DNA of 64,000 nt from Sporolactobacillus kofuensis (GCF_024125425.1 NZ_JAMXWN010000004.1:1-64000); one strand, 5' to 3'; positions 36,640 to 45,576 are shown, numbered from the stretch's first letter. Translations and numbers: made by a program. Notes: generated by a model not told the origin, from the letters alone.

Positions 36640-37533
36640 TTAATTTTGTTTTTTAACGACCGGAATGTAGATGTCGCATATCTTTCCTTCGTCCGACATG
36701 CAACGGTCATCGTACCGTTCAAAGTCGACACAATTCGGTGCATACTCGTATCCGGATTTTGGAAACCATTCATTAAAGATGTAGTTCCATGTGCCCTGAA
36801 TAGCAGATACAAAGTTCGTGGCATTACAAGGCGGTGTCGAAAAGACAGCATAAGTTGCTGGCGGCAATTCACAAACGTGATAACCATCAGGGATTGCTGC
36901 GCCAGCCTTCGGTTCAATTCCGATTACATAGTCAAATTCGCCGTTCTCCGGATCTTCAGGAAAACACGCACCATACTCATCATGGTTGTCAACAAAGCTT
37001 TCAGCGTGCAGTCTTTCCATCCTCCCGTTACTCATATAGTCGTCCCAAAAAGCCGGAATTGCCTTACTGTTTTCTCCGTCGGACGAGGTCGTCTTAAGGG
37101 CAAAGCCCACAAGCTTTTCAGCAGGGCGCGTAACAATTTTCGGTTCCAAAATAATTCCTCCAGTCAAATAATTGTTTGTGCGAGGAAGGTTTGGCGGGAA
37201 AGGGCGATCACTATGTGCATGCAAACGGTAGGTTCCCGGCGAGCAGCCGAAGTAACGGCGAAAAGCTTTACTAAATCCCGAGTGGGTTTCAAAACCATAT
37301 TCCAATGAAATGTCGAGAATACGCCGGCCGGAAGTGAGTTCGTGTGCAGCATAAGAAAGACGGCGGTTCCGTACATAGACCATCACTGAATAGCCGACGC
37401 CCCACTGGAATACCCTGCAGAAATGCCAGGTTGAAAATCCGGCGCGTGCGGCTAAACGATCCGGGCTAAGATCGTCTGTGATATGTTCGTCAACATATTC
37501 CAGAATCTCCTGCAACATTGTCATCGAGTCCAT
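36640..37533 (-). CDS. AraC-family regulator with GyrI-like effector domain
   Basis: Transcription regulator of 297 residues (Rob/SoxS-like architecture). The N-terminal ~110 residues form the double helix-turn-helix AraC domain (LAARAGFSTWHFCRVFQWGV, then ILDISLEYGFETHSGFSKAF and FGCSPGTYR). Residues ~140-297 are a GyrI-like/BacR effector-binding domain (VTRPAEKLVGFALKT ... YAPNCVDFERYDD) that binds small amphipathic ligands. GGGAGGAAGGGG precedes the ATG at 37533; the frame is open 66 codons upstream without support. No adjacent efflux gene, so targets are unknown. Confidence 0.88.
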   Translation of the reverse strand: MDSMTMLQEILEYVDEHITDDLSPDRLAARAGFSTWHFCRVFQWGVGYSVMVYVRNRRLSYAAHELTSGRRILDISLEYGFETHSGFSKAFRRYFGCSPGTYRLHAHSDRPFPPNLPRTNNYLTGGIILEPKIVTRPAEKLVGFALKTTSSDGENSKAIPAFWDDYMSNGRMERLHAESFVDNHDEYGACFPEDPENGEFDYVIGIEPKAGAAIPDGYHVCELPPATYAVFSTPPCNATNFVSAIQGTWNYIFNEWFPKSGYEYAPNCVDFERYDDRCMSDEGKICDIYIPVVKKQN

Positions 37534-38011
37534 TAAGCATCCCCTTCCTCCCGAACGGTAAACCCAGTATAACAAGAGTAAAGAAGAGATGCTGTTCCAA
37601 ATTTGCGAAGTTCGGAGATCACGATCCGCGTTCTCTGCAGAAAAAAAAAAAACAGCCAAGCGTTTGATTCGATCACAAGAACCTAACCAACATCTTGACT
37701 GCACATAAAATAAAAGAGCCGCTTGTTCCATGTTTCAGTCACAAGCCGTTTTCTAAAACAGGCCAAAAGACCTGTACTTGTCATCATAGAGCAAATGAAC
37801 GAAAAATAAAAGCTATTCGATAGATTTGTCAATATTTTGTTATTTCTGTCATTATTAGCATTTTCCATCTTCTCTTTTCTTTACTTTCCCCTTCTTTCAC
37901 TTCGAGCAATCACCCGCCTCAGTTTCTTTTTTCGGTACGTTGCATTAATATAGTAATGGAAACGGTTCATTAATTGATCGTGACATGATCTCAAGAAAGA
38001 AGTGTAATCAC
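37534..38011. other. gene-free region with a candidate cre site
   Basis: This 478-bp region holds no credible gene. ATGGAAACGGTTCAT at 37956-37970 fits the catabolite-control consensus WTGNAANCGNWNNCW at all but one fixed position, 42 nt before the arginase-like gene. A 12-A tract lies near 37640 and a weak stem (GCTTGT/ACAAGC) near 37722-37748. Confidence 0.4.
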
Positions 38012-38833
38012 ATGACTTTGTTGCATCATGACATCACATTCTGTAATTTCGATGGTACGTATGAAATGCAAGATGAACTGCTCGCGATGGTGCCCCATCA
38101 TTGGATCGATTTTCGCAATTTAAGAGGCACACATTTGTATTGTTCTGCTGAAGCTTATTCGACGATCGCTCATCAATTAAACGCGTGCGCTCACCGGGGG
38201 CTTACTTTTTTAGGAAGCGGAAACTATCATTATGTAACGCTCGCATTAATGAAGCAAATCACTGAACCGTTCACATTGATCCTCTTTGATCACCATACTG
38301 ATTTGAAAGAAGGCAGAATCGGTACTTTGCTCTCTTGCGGATCATGGGTACGCCATGCCCTCTCTGAAGTGCCCAATCTCCAAAAAGTAATCATTCTAGG
38401 TCCTAATTCTGCCAACACCCAAATCTCAATACCTAAACGCAATCAGGTGACTTTGCTTCCTGAGCATAACTTTCCCTCTGAGCAACGATTATCGGCATTC
38501 ATTCCTACAGATACGGTTTACGTCAGTATCGATAAAGATCTATTATCAACACAAAATGCCGAAACGAACTGGGATCAAGGGCATTTGCGATTAGCAAAAC
38601 TCCTTGAATTTCTGGACATACTTTTGACCAATAAAAAAGTTGAAGGTATGGATGTATGCGGAGAATGGCCCACTCAGCCTCATCAGCACCTTGATCCCCA
38701 AACCCTTGTCCGGATAAAGAAAAATGAATGGTGTAATCGTTGTATTGCTCAAACGTTTTTGAATCACAGGAAAGATGATCAATTAAAAAACGAACATTCA
38801 ACTGAATACACGCGTCACAAAATTACTACTTAA
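38012..38833 (+). CDS. divergent arginase-family (ureohydrolase-like) protein
   Basis: Protein of 273 residues with the three metal motifs of the arginase/agmatinase fold in altered form: GSGNYHYVTLAL (for GGDHS), LFDHHTDL (for DAHxD) and VSIDKDLLS (for SxDxDxxDP). The metal-binding His and Asp residues are mostly kept, so binding of two Mn ions is plausible. Sequence around them differs from true arginases and the loop that recognises the guanidino substrate cannot be identified. The start may be ATG 38012 or ATG 37985; neither has a good ribosome site. A candidate cre site precedes it. Confidence 0.65.
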   Translation: MTLLHHDITFCNFDGTYEMQDELLAMVPHHWIDFRNLRGTHLYCSAEAYSTIAHQLNACAHRGLTFLGSGNYHYVTLALMKQITEPFTLILFDHHTDLKEGRIGTLLSCGSWVRHALSEVPNLQKVIILGPNSANTQISIPKRNQVTLLPEHNFPSEQRLSAFIPTDTVYVSIDKDLLSTQNAETNWDQGHLRLAKLLEFLDILLTNKKVEGMDVCGEWPTQPHQHLDPQTLVRIKKNEWCNRCIAQTFLNHRKDDQLKNEHSTEYTRHKITT

Positions 38834-38857
38834 TCTATGAAATTACAGGATAAACAT

Positions 38858-38898
38858 AAAACCGCTGTCCCTCCAATAATTGGAGAAACAGCGGTTTC
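38858..38898. terminator. terminator between arginase-like gene and yfkM
   Basis: Stem AAACCGCTGT..CTCCAA with complement TTGGAG..ACAGCGGTTT, a 3-nt loop and two small internal mismatches. It serves both converging genes. Confidence 0.85.
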
Positions 38899-38913
38899 TT
38901 ACATTTTTTCTAA

Positions 38914-39423
38914 TTAAGCGAGCACTTTCAAGCTTTCACGGTTAAATGCCGGAATATCATCAGGTGTACGACTCGTCACAAGGTTGTGGCAAACGACAAC
39001 TTCCTCGTCTTTATAGTTAGCACCGGCATTCTTTAAATCAACAGCTATTGATTTATAACCGGTAATGTTACGATCCTTAACAGATTCTGCAGTGATTAAG
39101 AGCTGCGGACCATGGCAGATCGCAAAGACAGCTTTGTCATCATCCATAAATGCTTTTGTGAAGTTGACAAAACGATCGTCATCTCTCAGATTATCTGGTG
39201 AATAACCGCCGGCGATCAACAATGCGTCAAAATCAGCTGGTTTTACATCGTCGATTGATGCATCAGCCGTAACTTTAGCACCGTGCTTTCCCGTGATGAC
39301 TGCGCCTTTCTGCTTCCCGATTACGGTCACAGTATGACCGGCTTCCTTATACGCCTGTGCCGGTCCAGTAAATTCAACATCTTCGAAATCATCCGCCAGT
39401 ACTGCTGCAATATTCTTTGCCAT
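38914..39423 (-). CDS. yfkM: DJ-1/PfpI-family protein (YfkM-like)
   Basis: Cytoplasmic protein of 169 residues of the DJ-1/PfpI superfamily (general stress protein 18 type). The nucleophile is C103 in VFAICHGPQLL, followed by H104, with the supporting Glu at about E17 in the FEDVEF segment. Such proteins act as glyoxalase III and have been reported as protein or nucleotide deglycases; the exact activity is debated. AAGGGGG precedes the ATG. The nearby yfkH-J block agrees with YfkM. Confidence 0.9.
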   Translation of the reverse strand: MAKNIAAVLADDFEDVEFTGPAQAYKEAGHTVTVIGKQKGAVITGKHGAKVTADASIDDVKPADFDALLIAGGYSPDNLRDDDRFVNFTKAFMDDDKAVFAICHGPQLLITAESVKDRNITGYKSIAVDLKNAGANYKDEEVVVCHNLVTSRTPDDIPAFNRESLKVLA

Positions 39424-39577
39424 GTGTAAATCCCCCTTACATTCATTCAGGGATAACCTGTCCGAACAATGAAAATACTATTCAGATGTTTTTCGCCGAA
39501 CAGGAACTCCCTGTCAACACTTTTCATTATAGAAAACAAGTAAAACTGTATCAAACAATCTGCTTGAAACGACTCAA

Positions 39578-40426
39578 TCAGTACTTTCGATAAACGTATG
39601 GTGATTTTGGTTTTTCCATTTGATGCCACTTGGTCACCTTCAGTACCGGTATTGTCTGCTTAAAGGGTTGATAATAAGTTTCTGATAATTGTCCCTCTGC
39701 ACGAATCCATGTATCGTCTTTGTACGTGACATTTTGTGGAAACTGAACCATCATACCAAATACGCCGGCATCAGCGATACAGTGAATAATACCGAAGCGG
39801 AACAAGAACAACTGATTATGTTCCAAGGAGTCGCCATGGTAGACAAAGCCCATGATGGAAAGCTTCTTATTGTCGAAGTTCCCTGGATAATTGTAGACCG
39901 CTTCAAGTGCACGGAGATAATTGTCGTCATCAAGGTACAGACGATCAGGCTTACTATATTTCTCCATGTCCGACTCCAGCATCTTTTTATACGTACTGCT
40001 CTCATAATATTGACTCGTATCCGGTTTGAGGATCTGATGATTCGCATACTGATCCTTGTCATTATCGATTTCAGCAAAATGGAAACCCTTTGCTCGAACA
40101 ATATTCGAGTCCAGAGTTGCAATAGGGAGAAACAATCCGGTAATTAGCGGGAAGACCACTAGAAGATACGTCACGGTTTTCTTCCACCACGAATTATTTT
40201 CATGGCTATGGTCATGTCCGAAGATCTCTTTTTCTACAGAGGCGTGCTGCTTGCTCCCCTCCTTGTTCCACTTCACAATTTGATAGATGGCCATCGCCCC
40301 AATGACAAAAATCATTGAAAAGGAAAGATAGCCATAACGCATATTTATATACTTACTAATATCTCCGGTTAAATGTAGATGCAAGAATAGATAGGCAAAC
40401 CCAAATAGAATGATAAAGCGTATCAT
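39578..40426 (-). CDS. ycgQ: TIGR03943-family membrane protein (YcgQ-like)
   Basis: Membrane protein of 282 residues. Three helices fill the first ~110 residues, with the metal-binding-like stretch FGHDHSHEN between helices two and three. The remaining ~160 residues are outside and contain FGIIHCIADAGVFGMMVQFP, typical of the family. It starts 13 nt after the permease stop with an ideal AAAGGAGGTG site, so the pair is one operon. B. subtilis ycgQ-ycgR is Zur-regulated, and a zinc-related role is inferred. Confidence 0.85.
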   Translation of the reverse strand: MIRFIILFGFAYLFLHLHLTGDISKYINMRYGYLSFSMIFVIGAMAIYQIVKWNKEGSKQHASVEKEIFGHDHSHENNSWWKKTVTYLLVVFPLITGLFLPIATLDSNIVRAKGFHFAEIDNDKDQYANHQILKPDTSQYYESSTYKKMLESDMEKYSKPDRLYLDDDNYLRALEAVYNYPGNFDNKKLSIMGFVYHGDSLEHNQLFLFRFGIIHCIADAGVFGMMVQFPQNVTYKDDTWIRAEGQLSETYYQPFKQTIPVLKVTKWHQMEKPKSPYVYRKY

Positions 40427-40439
40427 GGCCGCACCTCCT

Positions 40440-41345
40440 TTAAATCAACAATGCACCGACAAACACACTGAGAAAAATGAGCGTGATGAGTCCGGCAACA
40501 AATTTCTTCTTAAAGGTTGAAAGCATCATAATCAGATTTTTAATATCAACCATCGCCCCAAATACAAGAAACGCAGTGAGCGGTCCTGGAGGAAAAGTGG
40601 CCCGAAATGATGAAGCGACAAATGCATCTGCTTCGGAACAAAGCGACATAATAAAAGCAAGGATCATCATGACAAGAATTGCTGTGACTTGTGTTCCACC
40701 GAACGAAAGCAACGTACTTTGTTTTATGAACGTCTGCATCGCCGCAGCAATAAACGCCCCAAATACAAGATACTTACAGACGGAAAAGAATTCATCGATG
40801 GCATGATCCATAGTCCCTCTAAATTTATCCATGAAGGTAATAGGATGCACATGCTCAGATTCGTGATGACCATGATGATGATCATGGTCTATTCTCTTTT
40901 CGAGATAGTCCCGCAATTGATTCTCAGGAAAGAGATAGGAAACAAGCAAGCCAACAACAATAGCCACCGCAATGGCGAGTCCGGCTCGATAGAAGACCAT
41001 TTGCCAACTGCTGCCAAAGGCAATATAGGTCGCGAACAAGACAACCGGATTAATAATCGGACCTGCAAGCATGAACGCTATGGCAGCCGGAAGCGGCACC
41101 TGTTTCTTTACTAATCGTTCCGTGATTGGTACAATCCCGCATTCACAGGCAGGAAAAAGAGCGCCCATACATGTACCGAAAACGACAGATCCTACTCTAT
41201 TTTTAGGGACAATGCGGGCAACCAAACGATCGGTCACAAACATTTGAATAATTGCTGAAAGAAACACACCAATGACGATAAAAGGAATAGCTTCAATCAT
41301 AATACTCATAAAAATCGTATTTAATTGCAGAAATGAATGACTCAA
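40440..41345 (-). CDS. ycgR: permease YcgR (DUF318)
   Basis: Permease of 301 residues with about eight helices. Family motifs are FPACECGIVPITERL in the first half and SLCSEADAFVASSF in the second, an internal duplication typical of DUF318/ArsP-like permeases. A cytoplasmic His-rich loop (HDHHHGHHESEHVH, near 155-170) can bind zinc or a similar metal. TTG start at 41345, close after GGAGGTGAC. First gene of the ycgR-ycgQ unit. Confidence 0.87.
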   Translation of the reverse strand: MSHSFLQLNTIFMSIMIEAIPFIVIGVFLSAIIQMFVTDRLVARIVPKNRVGSVVFGTCMGALFPACECGIVPITERLVKKQVPLPAAIAFMLAGPIINPVVLFATYIAFGSSWQMVFYRAGLAIAVAIVVGLLVSYLFPENQLRDYLEKRIDHDHHHGHHESEHVHPITFMDKFRGTMDHAIDEFFSVCKYLVFGAFIAAAMQTFIKQSTLLSFGGTQVTAILVMMILAFIMSLCSEADAFVASSFRATFPPGPLTAFLVFGAMVDIKNLIMMLSTFKKKFVAGLITLIFLSVFVGALLI

Positions 41346-41402
41346 GAACCGTCACCTCCGATCAACAACGCAGAATGCGTGAGTAGCGACTATTTCTATT
41401 TA

Positions 41403-41413
41403 ATCATAATGAT
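41403..41413 (-). promoter_or_regulatory. Fur-family-like dyad upstream of ycgR
   Basis: ATCATAATGAT is a perfect 5-1-5 palindrome in an AT-rich stretch 58 nt before the ycgR start. It could be a Fur/Zur-type core, but it lacks the full Zur consensus. Confidence 0.35.
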
Positions 41414-41590
41414 CTAAGATTCGCGAACACCATCTATTTTTGTTCGGATCAAACCTTTCCTAGTCTACCACCGCAATTCAGCAAAAACAAAAATATAGGG
41501 ACTTTTGATAAGTAAAGATAGTATAAAATTTTGGCGTTAAATACTCGGATGAACGGCATCGATTTCGTCAAATTTAGGCTCATACACGAA

Positions 41591-41713
41591 GATGCGAGAC
41601 GTCTGCGGAGCGTTCCTGCTGATCGCGAGCCAGGTGAGACCCCGCAGATTACATGCGTGTATGAGGAGGCTCACGGATCGCCCGCGGCAAGCGAGCAATC
41701 GAAGCACAATTGG
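41591..41713 (+). repeat. dispersed GC-rich repeat, copy B
   Basis: GATGCGAGACGTCTGCGG, then GGTGAGACCCCGCAG, GAGGAGGCTCACGG, GCCCGCGG and GCGAGCAATCGAAGCA. CTGCGG and CCGCAG blocks can pair. It lies between ycgR and the MerR gene and is the best-preserved copy together with 54852-54960. Confidence 0.75.
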
Positions 41714-41779
41714 TGCAAACGATGGGCTAGTTTTGTGCCCCGCTTATCTTAACAACTGCATCAGTAAATAAAAATAGGC

Positions 41780-41810
41780 TTGAGCTTGACGCAACGTCAA
41801 GGTATAAGAT
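41780..41810 (+). promoter_or_regulatory. MerR-type promoter with operator
   Basis: -35 TTGAGC (41780-41785) and -10 TAAGAT (41805-41810) are separated by 19 bp, the over-long spacing of MerR-activated promoters. The palindrome CTTGACG-CAA-CGTCAAG starts at the last base of the -35 and fills most of the spacer. The MerR gene starts 23 nt downstream, so self-activation is likely. Confidence 0.75.
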
Positions 41811-41833
41811 AGAAAAAGTAAGGAGGGGCGCCC

Positions 41834-42598
41834 ATGCATTACACCATCAAACAACTGGGAAATCTAGCTGGAGTCAGTACACGAACTTTACGCTACTACG
41901 ATAAGCTAAATCTATTAAAACCTGAATTTGTGAACGCGTCCGGTTATCGAATCTACGGGCCAAAACAAGTGGATCTTCTTCAACAAATTCTCTTCTTCAA
42001 AGAGCTAAAATTCAGCTTAAAAGAAATACACAACATACTTGCCTCACCCGATTTTAATCGCGTGGATGCCCTCACTGCACAGTACACTAAATTAATTGAA
42101 GAGAAAAAGCGGCTAGAGCAGCTGATTGCAAACGTTGAGAAGACATTGGACTCTGAAAAAGGAGTGATTAAGATGAGTGATCAGGAGAAATTTGAAGGAT
42201 TAAAAAAAGAAATGCTGAATCAAAATGAAAAAAACTATGGCAAAGAAATCCGCGAAAAATACGGAGAGGAAACCATAAATCAATCTAATAAAAAATTCGC
42301 AAACTTGAGTAAAGGAGAGTATGACGCATCGATCGATGTCCAGCAGAAAATGTTCCAACAATTAAAAGAAGCCATGCAGCTTGGTGATCCGACAAGTACA
42401 CCGGCACAAAGAGCCGCAGATCTACATCGGCAATGGCTCGGGTATTTCTGGACCTTTTACTCCAAAGAAGCTCATGCCGGATTAACGCAAATGTATGTGG
42501 ACGATCCTAGATTTACAAAATACTATGATGAACGTCTTGGAACTGGTGCCGCAAAGATGCTTCGTGATGCCGTACTCGTTTACACAAAGATGGAATGA
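41834..42598 (+). CDS. MerR-family regulator with TipAS drug-sensing domain
   Basis: Regulator of 254 residues with the layout of TipAL/Mta. The winged helix is at 1-70 (IKQLGNLAGVSTRTLRYYDK, SGYRIY), a dimerising coiled coil at ~75-115, and a TipAS-like domain at ~120-254 (LGYFWTFYSKEAHAGLTQMYVDDPRF). TipAS binds thiopeptides and related hydrophobic compounds. AAGGAGG precedes the ATG. No exporter is adjacent, so the output is unclear apart from its own promoter. Confidence 0.9.
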   Translation: MHYTIKQLGNLAGVSTRTLRYYDKLNLLKPEFVNASGYRIYGPKQVDLLQQILFFKELKFSLKEIHNILASPDFNRVDALTAQYTKLIEEKKRLEQLIANVEKTLDSEKGVIKMSDQEKFEGLKKEMLNQNEKNYGKEIREKYGEETINQSNKKFANLSKGEYDASIDVQQKMFQQLKEAMQLGDPTSTPAQRAADLHRQWLGYFWTFYSKEAHAGLTQMYVDDPRFTKYYDERLGTGAAKMLRDAVLVYTKME

Positions 42599-42640
42599 AA
42601 AGGAAGGAAGCCTAACAAGGGATTCCTTCCTTTGTTTCTT
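42597..42640 (+). terminator. merR terminator
   Basis: Stem AAAGGAAGGAA/TTCCTTCCTTT with a 13-nt loop and a T-rich tail right after the stop. Confidence 0.8.
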
Positions 42641-42770
42641 AATCTCCTCACAAATACCAAATGGATGGCCCAGCAATCAGAAATCTCATTTTAATTCGAG
42701 CATTATTATATAATCTAAATATTCAGAGTGTTATAATTAAAAAAATACGTTTATCAAGGAGGGGCCATTG

Positions 42771-43412
42771 GTGCGGAATATAATAAAATTTGCAGGGGTA
42801 ATGCCTTTGATCGCGCTCGCAGCATGTGGTGGAGCATCCTATTCATATCAAAATGAGGCGTCCGATACAGTACGAAAAACGACTGTCAACAATGCTTCCA
42901 AAGCGACAACATCAGCGCACGAAGTCAAGGTCAAAACAGAGACATTCAAAGATAACGGCACCATACCCAATAATCCCTATTTCTCAGTGTTGATCTATCC
43001 CGGCGCGTTTAAAGGGCGAACCAATCAACTAGTGAAAACATTTGAAAAGAATAATTGGGGCAATAATTGGGTGGATGGTGTTTTTACGTACCACCATTTC
43101 CATAGCACTTCCCATGAAGTACTCGGCGTGATTTCCGGACACGCGACACTTCGGCTTGGTGGTGAGAATGGAAAAGATTTTAAGGTTTCGGCTGGTGACG
43201 TTGTTGTTCTTCCAGCGGGAACAGGACATAAACGTCTCTCATCAAGTAGCGACTTTTCGATCGCTGGGGGATACCCAAACGGTCAAGACTATGATACGCA
43301 AACTAAAGAAACACAAACGTTAAAAGCTAATATCTCCCGTGTTGGCAAACCGAAACAAGACCCCGTCTACGGAAATCAGGGGCCGTTGCTTCATATATGG
43401 AAAGACAGATAA
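42771..43412 (+). CDS. cupin-domain lipoprotein
   Basis: Protein of 213 residues with a lipoprotein signal (lipobox LAAC, then GGASYSY) and a single cupin barrel. Cupin motif 1 is degenerate (YHHFHSTSHEVLGVISG), motif 2 is VSAGDVVVLPAGTGHKRL. The histidines needed for metal binding are present. Related cupins are often cytoplasmic, so the lipid anchor is unusual. GTG 42771 is 8 nt after AAGGAGG; TTG one codon earlier is possible. Function unknown. Confidence 0.8.
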   Translation: MRNIIKFAGVMPLIALAACGGASYSYQNEASDTVRKTTVNNASKATTSAHEVKVKTETFKDNGTIPNNPYFSVLIYPGAFKGRTNQLVKTFEKNNWGNNWVDGVFTYHHFHSTSHEVLGVISGHATLRLGGENGKDFKVSAGDVVVLPAGTGHKRLSSSSDFSIAGGYPNGQDYDTQTKETQTLKANISRVGKPKQDPVYGNQGPLLHIWKDR

Positions 43413-43430
43413 GTGGACTTCTCTGCACCC

Positions 43431-43805
43431 TTACAAATGCAAGCGATGAAGAAGGCGCGATCGGTAATTTTTAAAAGTAGAAGAATGTCGTACGGATCTT
43501 TTTTCCATTAATTGATTAAATTGCAGCCGTTTAAACCGCAATTCCTTACTCAAGCGCTCGCTTTCCTGATCGTCTTCGCAACATTTGAGCAAATCGGTTA
43601 AGGTTACGATCTCTTTTCGCAGCTGCACTTCTTCAGGAAGGATTCCTGCGTTCTTTAACATCTTGTATCCGGCGCGAAGATCTGGTGGAACCGCTGAAAG
43701 ATCTTCCAGAACTAAAGGTTTCCCCTTACCTGGAAGATGATCAAAAGCGCCGGCGCTCAAACCTTCTTTAATTTTTTCTTCAGCCATCATTTCAATGAGA
43801 CCCAT
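43431..43805 (-). CDS. DUF1992 protein (DnaJ-homologue subfamily C28-like)
   Basis: Small soluble protein of 124 residues with the DUF1992 pattern AEEKIKEGLSAGAFDHLPGKGKPL followed by PPDLRAGYKMLKNAGILPEEVQL (key residues given in parts). The family has no J domain and no known role in bacteria. Its ATG overlaps the oxidoreductase stop (TAATG), so the two are translated together. Confidence 0.85.
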   Translation of the reverse strand: MGLIEMMAEEKIKEGLSAGAFDHLPGKGKPLVLEDLSAVPPDLRAGYKMLKNAGILPEEVQLRKEIVTLTDLLKCCEDDQESERLSKELRFKRLQFNQLMEKRSVRHSSTFKNYRSRLLHRLHL

Positions 43806-45385
43806 TATTCATCCTTCTGTCCGTTTGAAAATTTGCGTTCTTGATTCAAATGGTCTGATTCTGAGAAAATCACTGATAATGGATCCTTTGCCGTACCGTC
43901 AATCACTTCCCCGGTCGCCTGGAATCGTGAACCATGGCAAGGGCAATCCCATGTGTGTTCTCCTTGATTCCAGTTTACTTCACAGCCCATATGCGGGCAA
44001 GTCGCATCAACAACGGTTAGCTTTCCTTGATCATCCCGGTATGCACCGACTCTTTTTCCATGAAGAGAAGCAATCCGTCCTTGATCATTCGTCAAAGGTT
44101 CATCAAGAGGCTCCACTTTTTCGAGTTTGCCTTTAATCAGGTTTCCCGCTGTTTTCATATTTTCAACGAGGAAGCTGGCGAGCATTGGTGCAGCTTCAAT
44201 ACGCGAAGGACTAAATAGATCAATATAGGGATTCGTACGTTTCCTAACGAGATCGGTTAGCAATGTTGCTGCCAGAGTCCCTGTTGTCATCCCCCACTTA
44301 TGAAATCCCGCTGCGATAAAGAGATTTGATGTATGTTTTGCCAGCCGTCCGATATAAGGTATTTGATCAAGCGTTGTAAAATCTTGTGCCGACCAATGAG
44401 CGACAATATTCTTTTCGCCAAAACTTTGCTCTGCAAAATCGGCGAGCCTTTGAAAATGAATGTCCATACGCTCCCCGCGACCAGTCTTATGATTTTCGCC
44501 ACCGACCAAGAGATAATTCTTTTGGTTCAGCCTCAATCCACGAATCGAACGTTTCGGATCACTGGCGCTGATATACATGCCTTCAGGAGGGGGTGAATCT
44601 GTCTCGCAAGCAATGAGATAAGAACGTTCAGGAAACATTCTGGAGAAATAAAATCGATTATCGTAAAAAGGAAAGTGAGAACAAATCAGCACATTTCGGC
44701 AACGAATGGTGGATCCATTTTTTGTCGTGACGAGCGGATTTGCCCCTTCCTTTATATCTTCTGCCAACGTTTCTTCATAGATGGGTACTTTGCGCTTCAC
44801 AAGATCGGAAAGCAATGCGTGCAAGTACATAAGCGGATGAAATTGCGCCTGTCCGGGCATAACCAGTCCATTCTTCACTTGAAAAGGCAGGTGAAGGTCA
44901 TCTTGTAATGTTCCCGCAATCCCTAATTGATCATACGCAGCCTTTTCTTTCTCAATCGAGCGTGCCTCTTGATCTGTTGTCGCATAGATGATGGCAGGCT
45001 GAATTTCAAAATCACATTGTATGTTATAAGTTGAAATATATTTGCCAATCCAATGCAGTGCTTCTTTATTTGCATCATAGTAAAGTTTTGCTTTCTCTGG
45101 CCCAACCTCATGAATCAAACGGTCATAAATTAAACCATGCTGTGCTGTGATTTTCGCAGTTGTATACCCGCTCGTGCCACTCGCAACCGATCCGGCATCG
45201 ATAAGGACCACCGACACTCCTTCACGGGCCAACTTATAGGCAGCGGTGATCCCAGTAATTCCTGCCCCGACAACCAGCGTATCTGTTTCAATATTCTCTT
45301 GCAGTGATTGAAACGTTGGCAGATGAACGGTATCCCTCCATAAAGAAGATGTTTCATTGACTAAAAAACGTGATTGTTGATCCAT
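43805..45385 (-). CDS. yhfW: FAD-dependent oxidoreductase with C-terminal Rieske domain (YhfW-like)
   Basis: Two-domain protein of 526 residues. Residues ~36-400 are a DAO/GlcD-type FAD oxidoreductase with the dinucleotide motif VVGAGITGITAAYKL. The C-terminal Rieske domain has [2Fe-2S] ligands C463, H465, C481 and H484, with C468 and C483 placed for the stabilising disulphide. Same layout as B. subtilis YhfW. The substrate is unknown. GGAGGAGGG precedes the ATG; it is coupled to the DUF1992 gene. Confidence 0.9.
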   Translation of the reverse strand: MDQQSRFLVNETSSLWRDTVHLPTFQSLQENIETDTLVVGAGITGITAAYKLAREGVSVVLIDAGSVASGTSGYTTAKITAQHGLIYDRLIHEVGPEKAKLYYDANKEALHWIGKYISTYNIQCDFEIQPAIIYATTDQEARSIEKEKAAYDQLGIAGTLQDDLHLPFQVKNGLVMPGQAQFHPLMYLHALLSDLVKRKVPIYEETLAEDIKEGANPLVTTKNGSTIRCRNVLICSHFPFYDNRFYFSRMFPERSYLIACETDSPPPEGMYISASDPKRSIRGLRLNQKNYLLVGGENHKTGRGERMDIHFQRLADFAEQSFGEKNIVAHWSAQDFTTLDQIPYIGRLAKHTSNLFIAAGFHKWGMTTGTLAATLLTDLVRKRTNPYIDLFSPSRIEAAPMLASFLVENMKTAGNLIKGKLEKVEPLDEPLTNDQGRIASLHGKRVGAYRDDQGKLTVVDATCPHMGCEVNWNQGEHTWDCPCHGSRFQATGEVIDGTAKDPLSVIFSESDHLNQERKFSNGQKDE

Positions 45386-45576
45386 GTGGACCCTCCTCCA
45401 CCTGAGCCGTGAGTGCTCAAGACTTAAAGTCAGTGTGCCCCGACTATGGAGAATTATCCGAGAAAATTATTGTCACATGATACGAAACAAATAGCCTGTA
45501 TATGCAGGTCCTAGGAAGCTACAAGAGATTCATTCTTCAGCCCTTTTTCTTTAGCTTTCCATAGCTCAAATGGTCA

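Noticed and set aside
36646-37308. 220-codon open frame on the + strand opposite the AraC gene
   Set aside because: Antisense shadow; the AraC and GyrI-like domains on the other strand are unmistakable.
37683-37868. 61-codon leftward open frame
   Set aside because: Weak ribosome site, no domain, and it includes a stem-loop; treated as non-coding.
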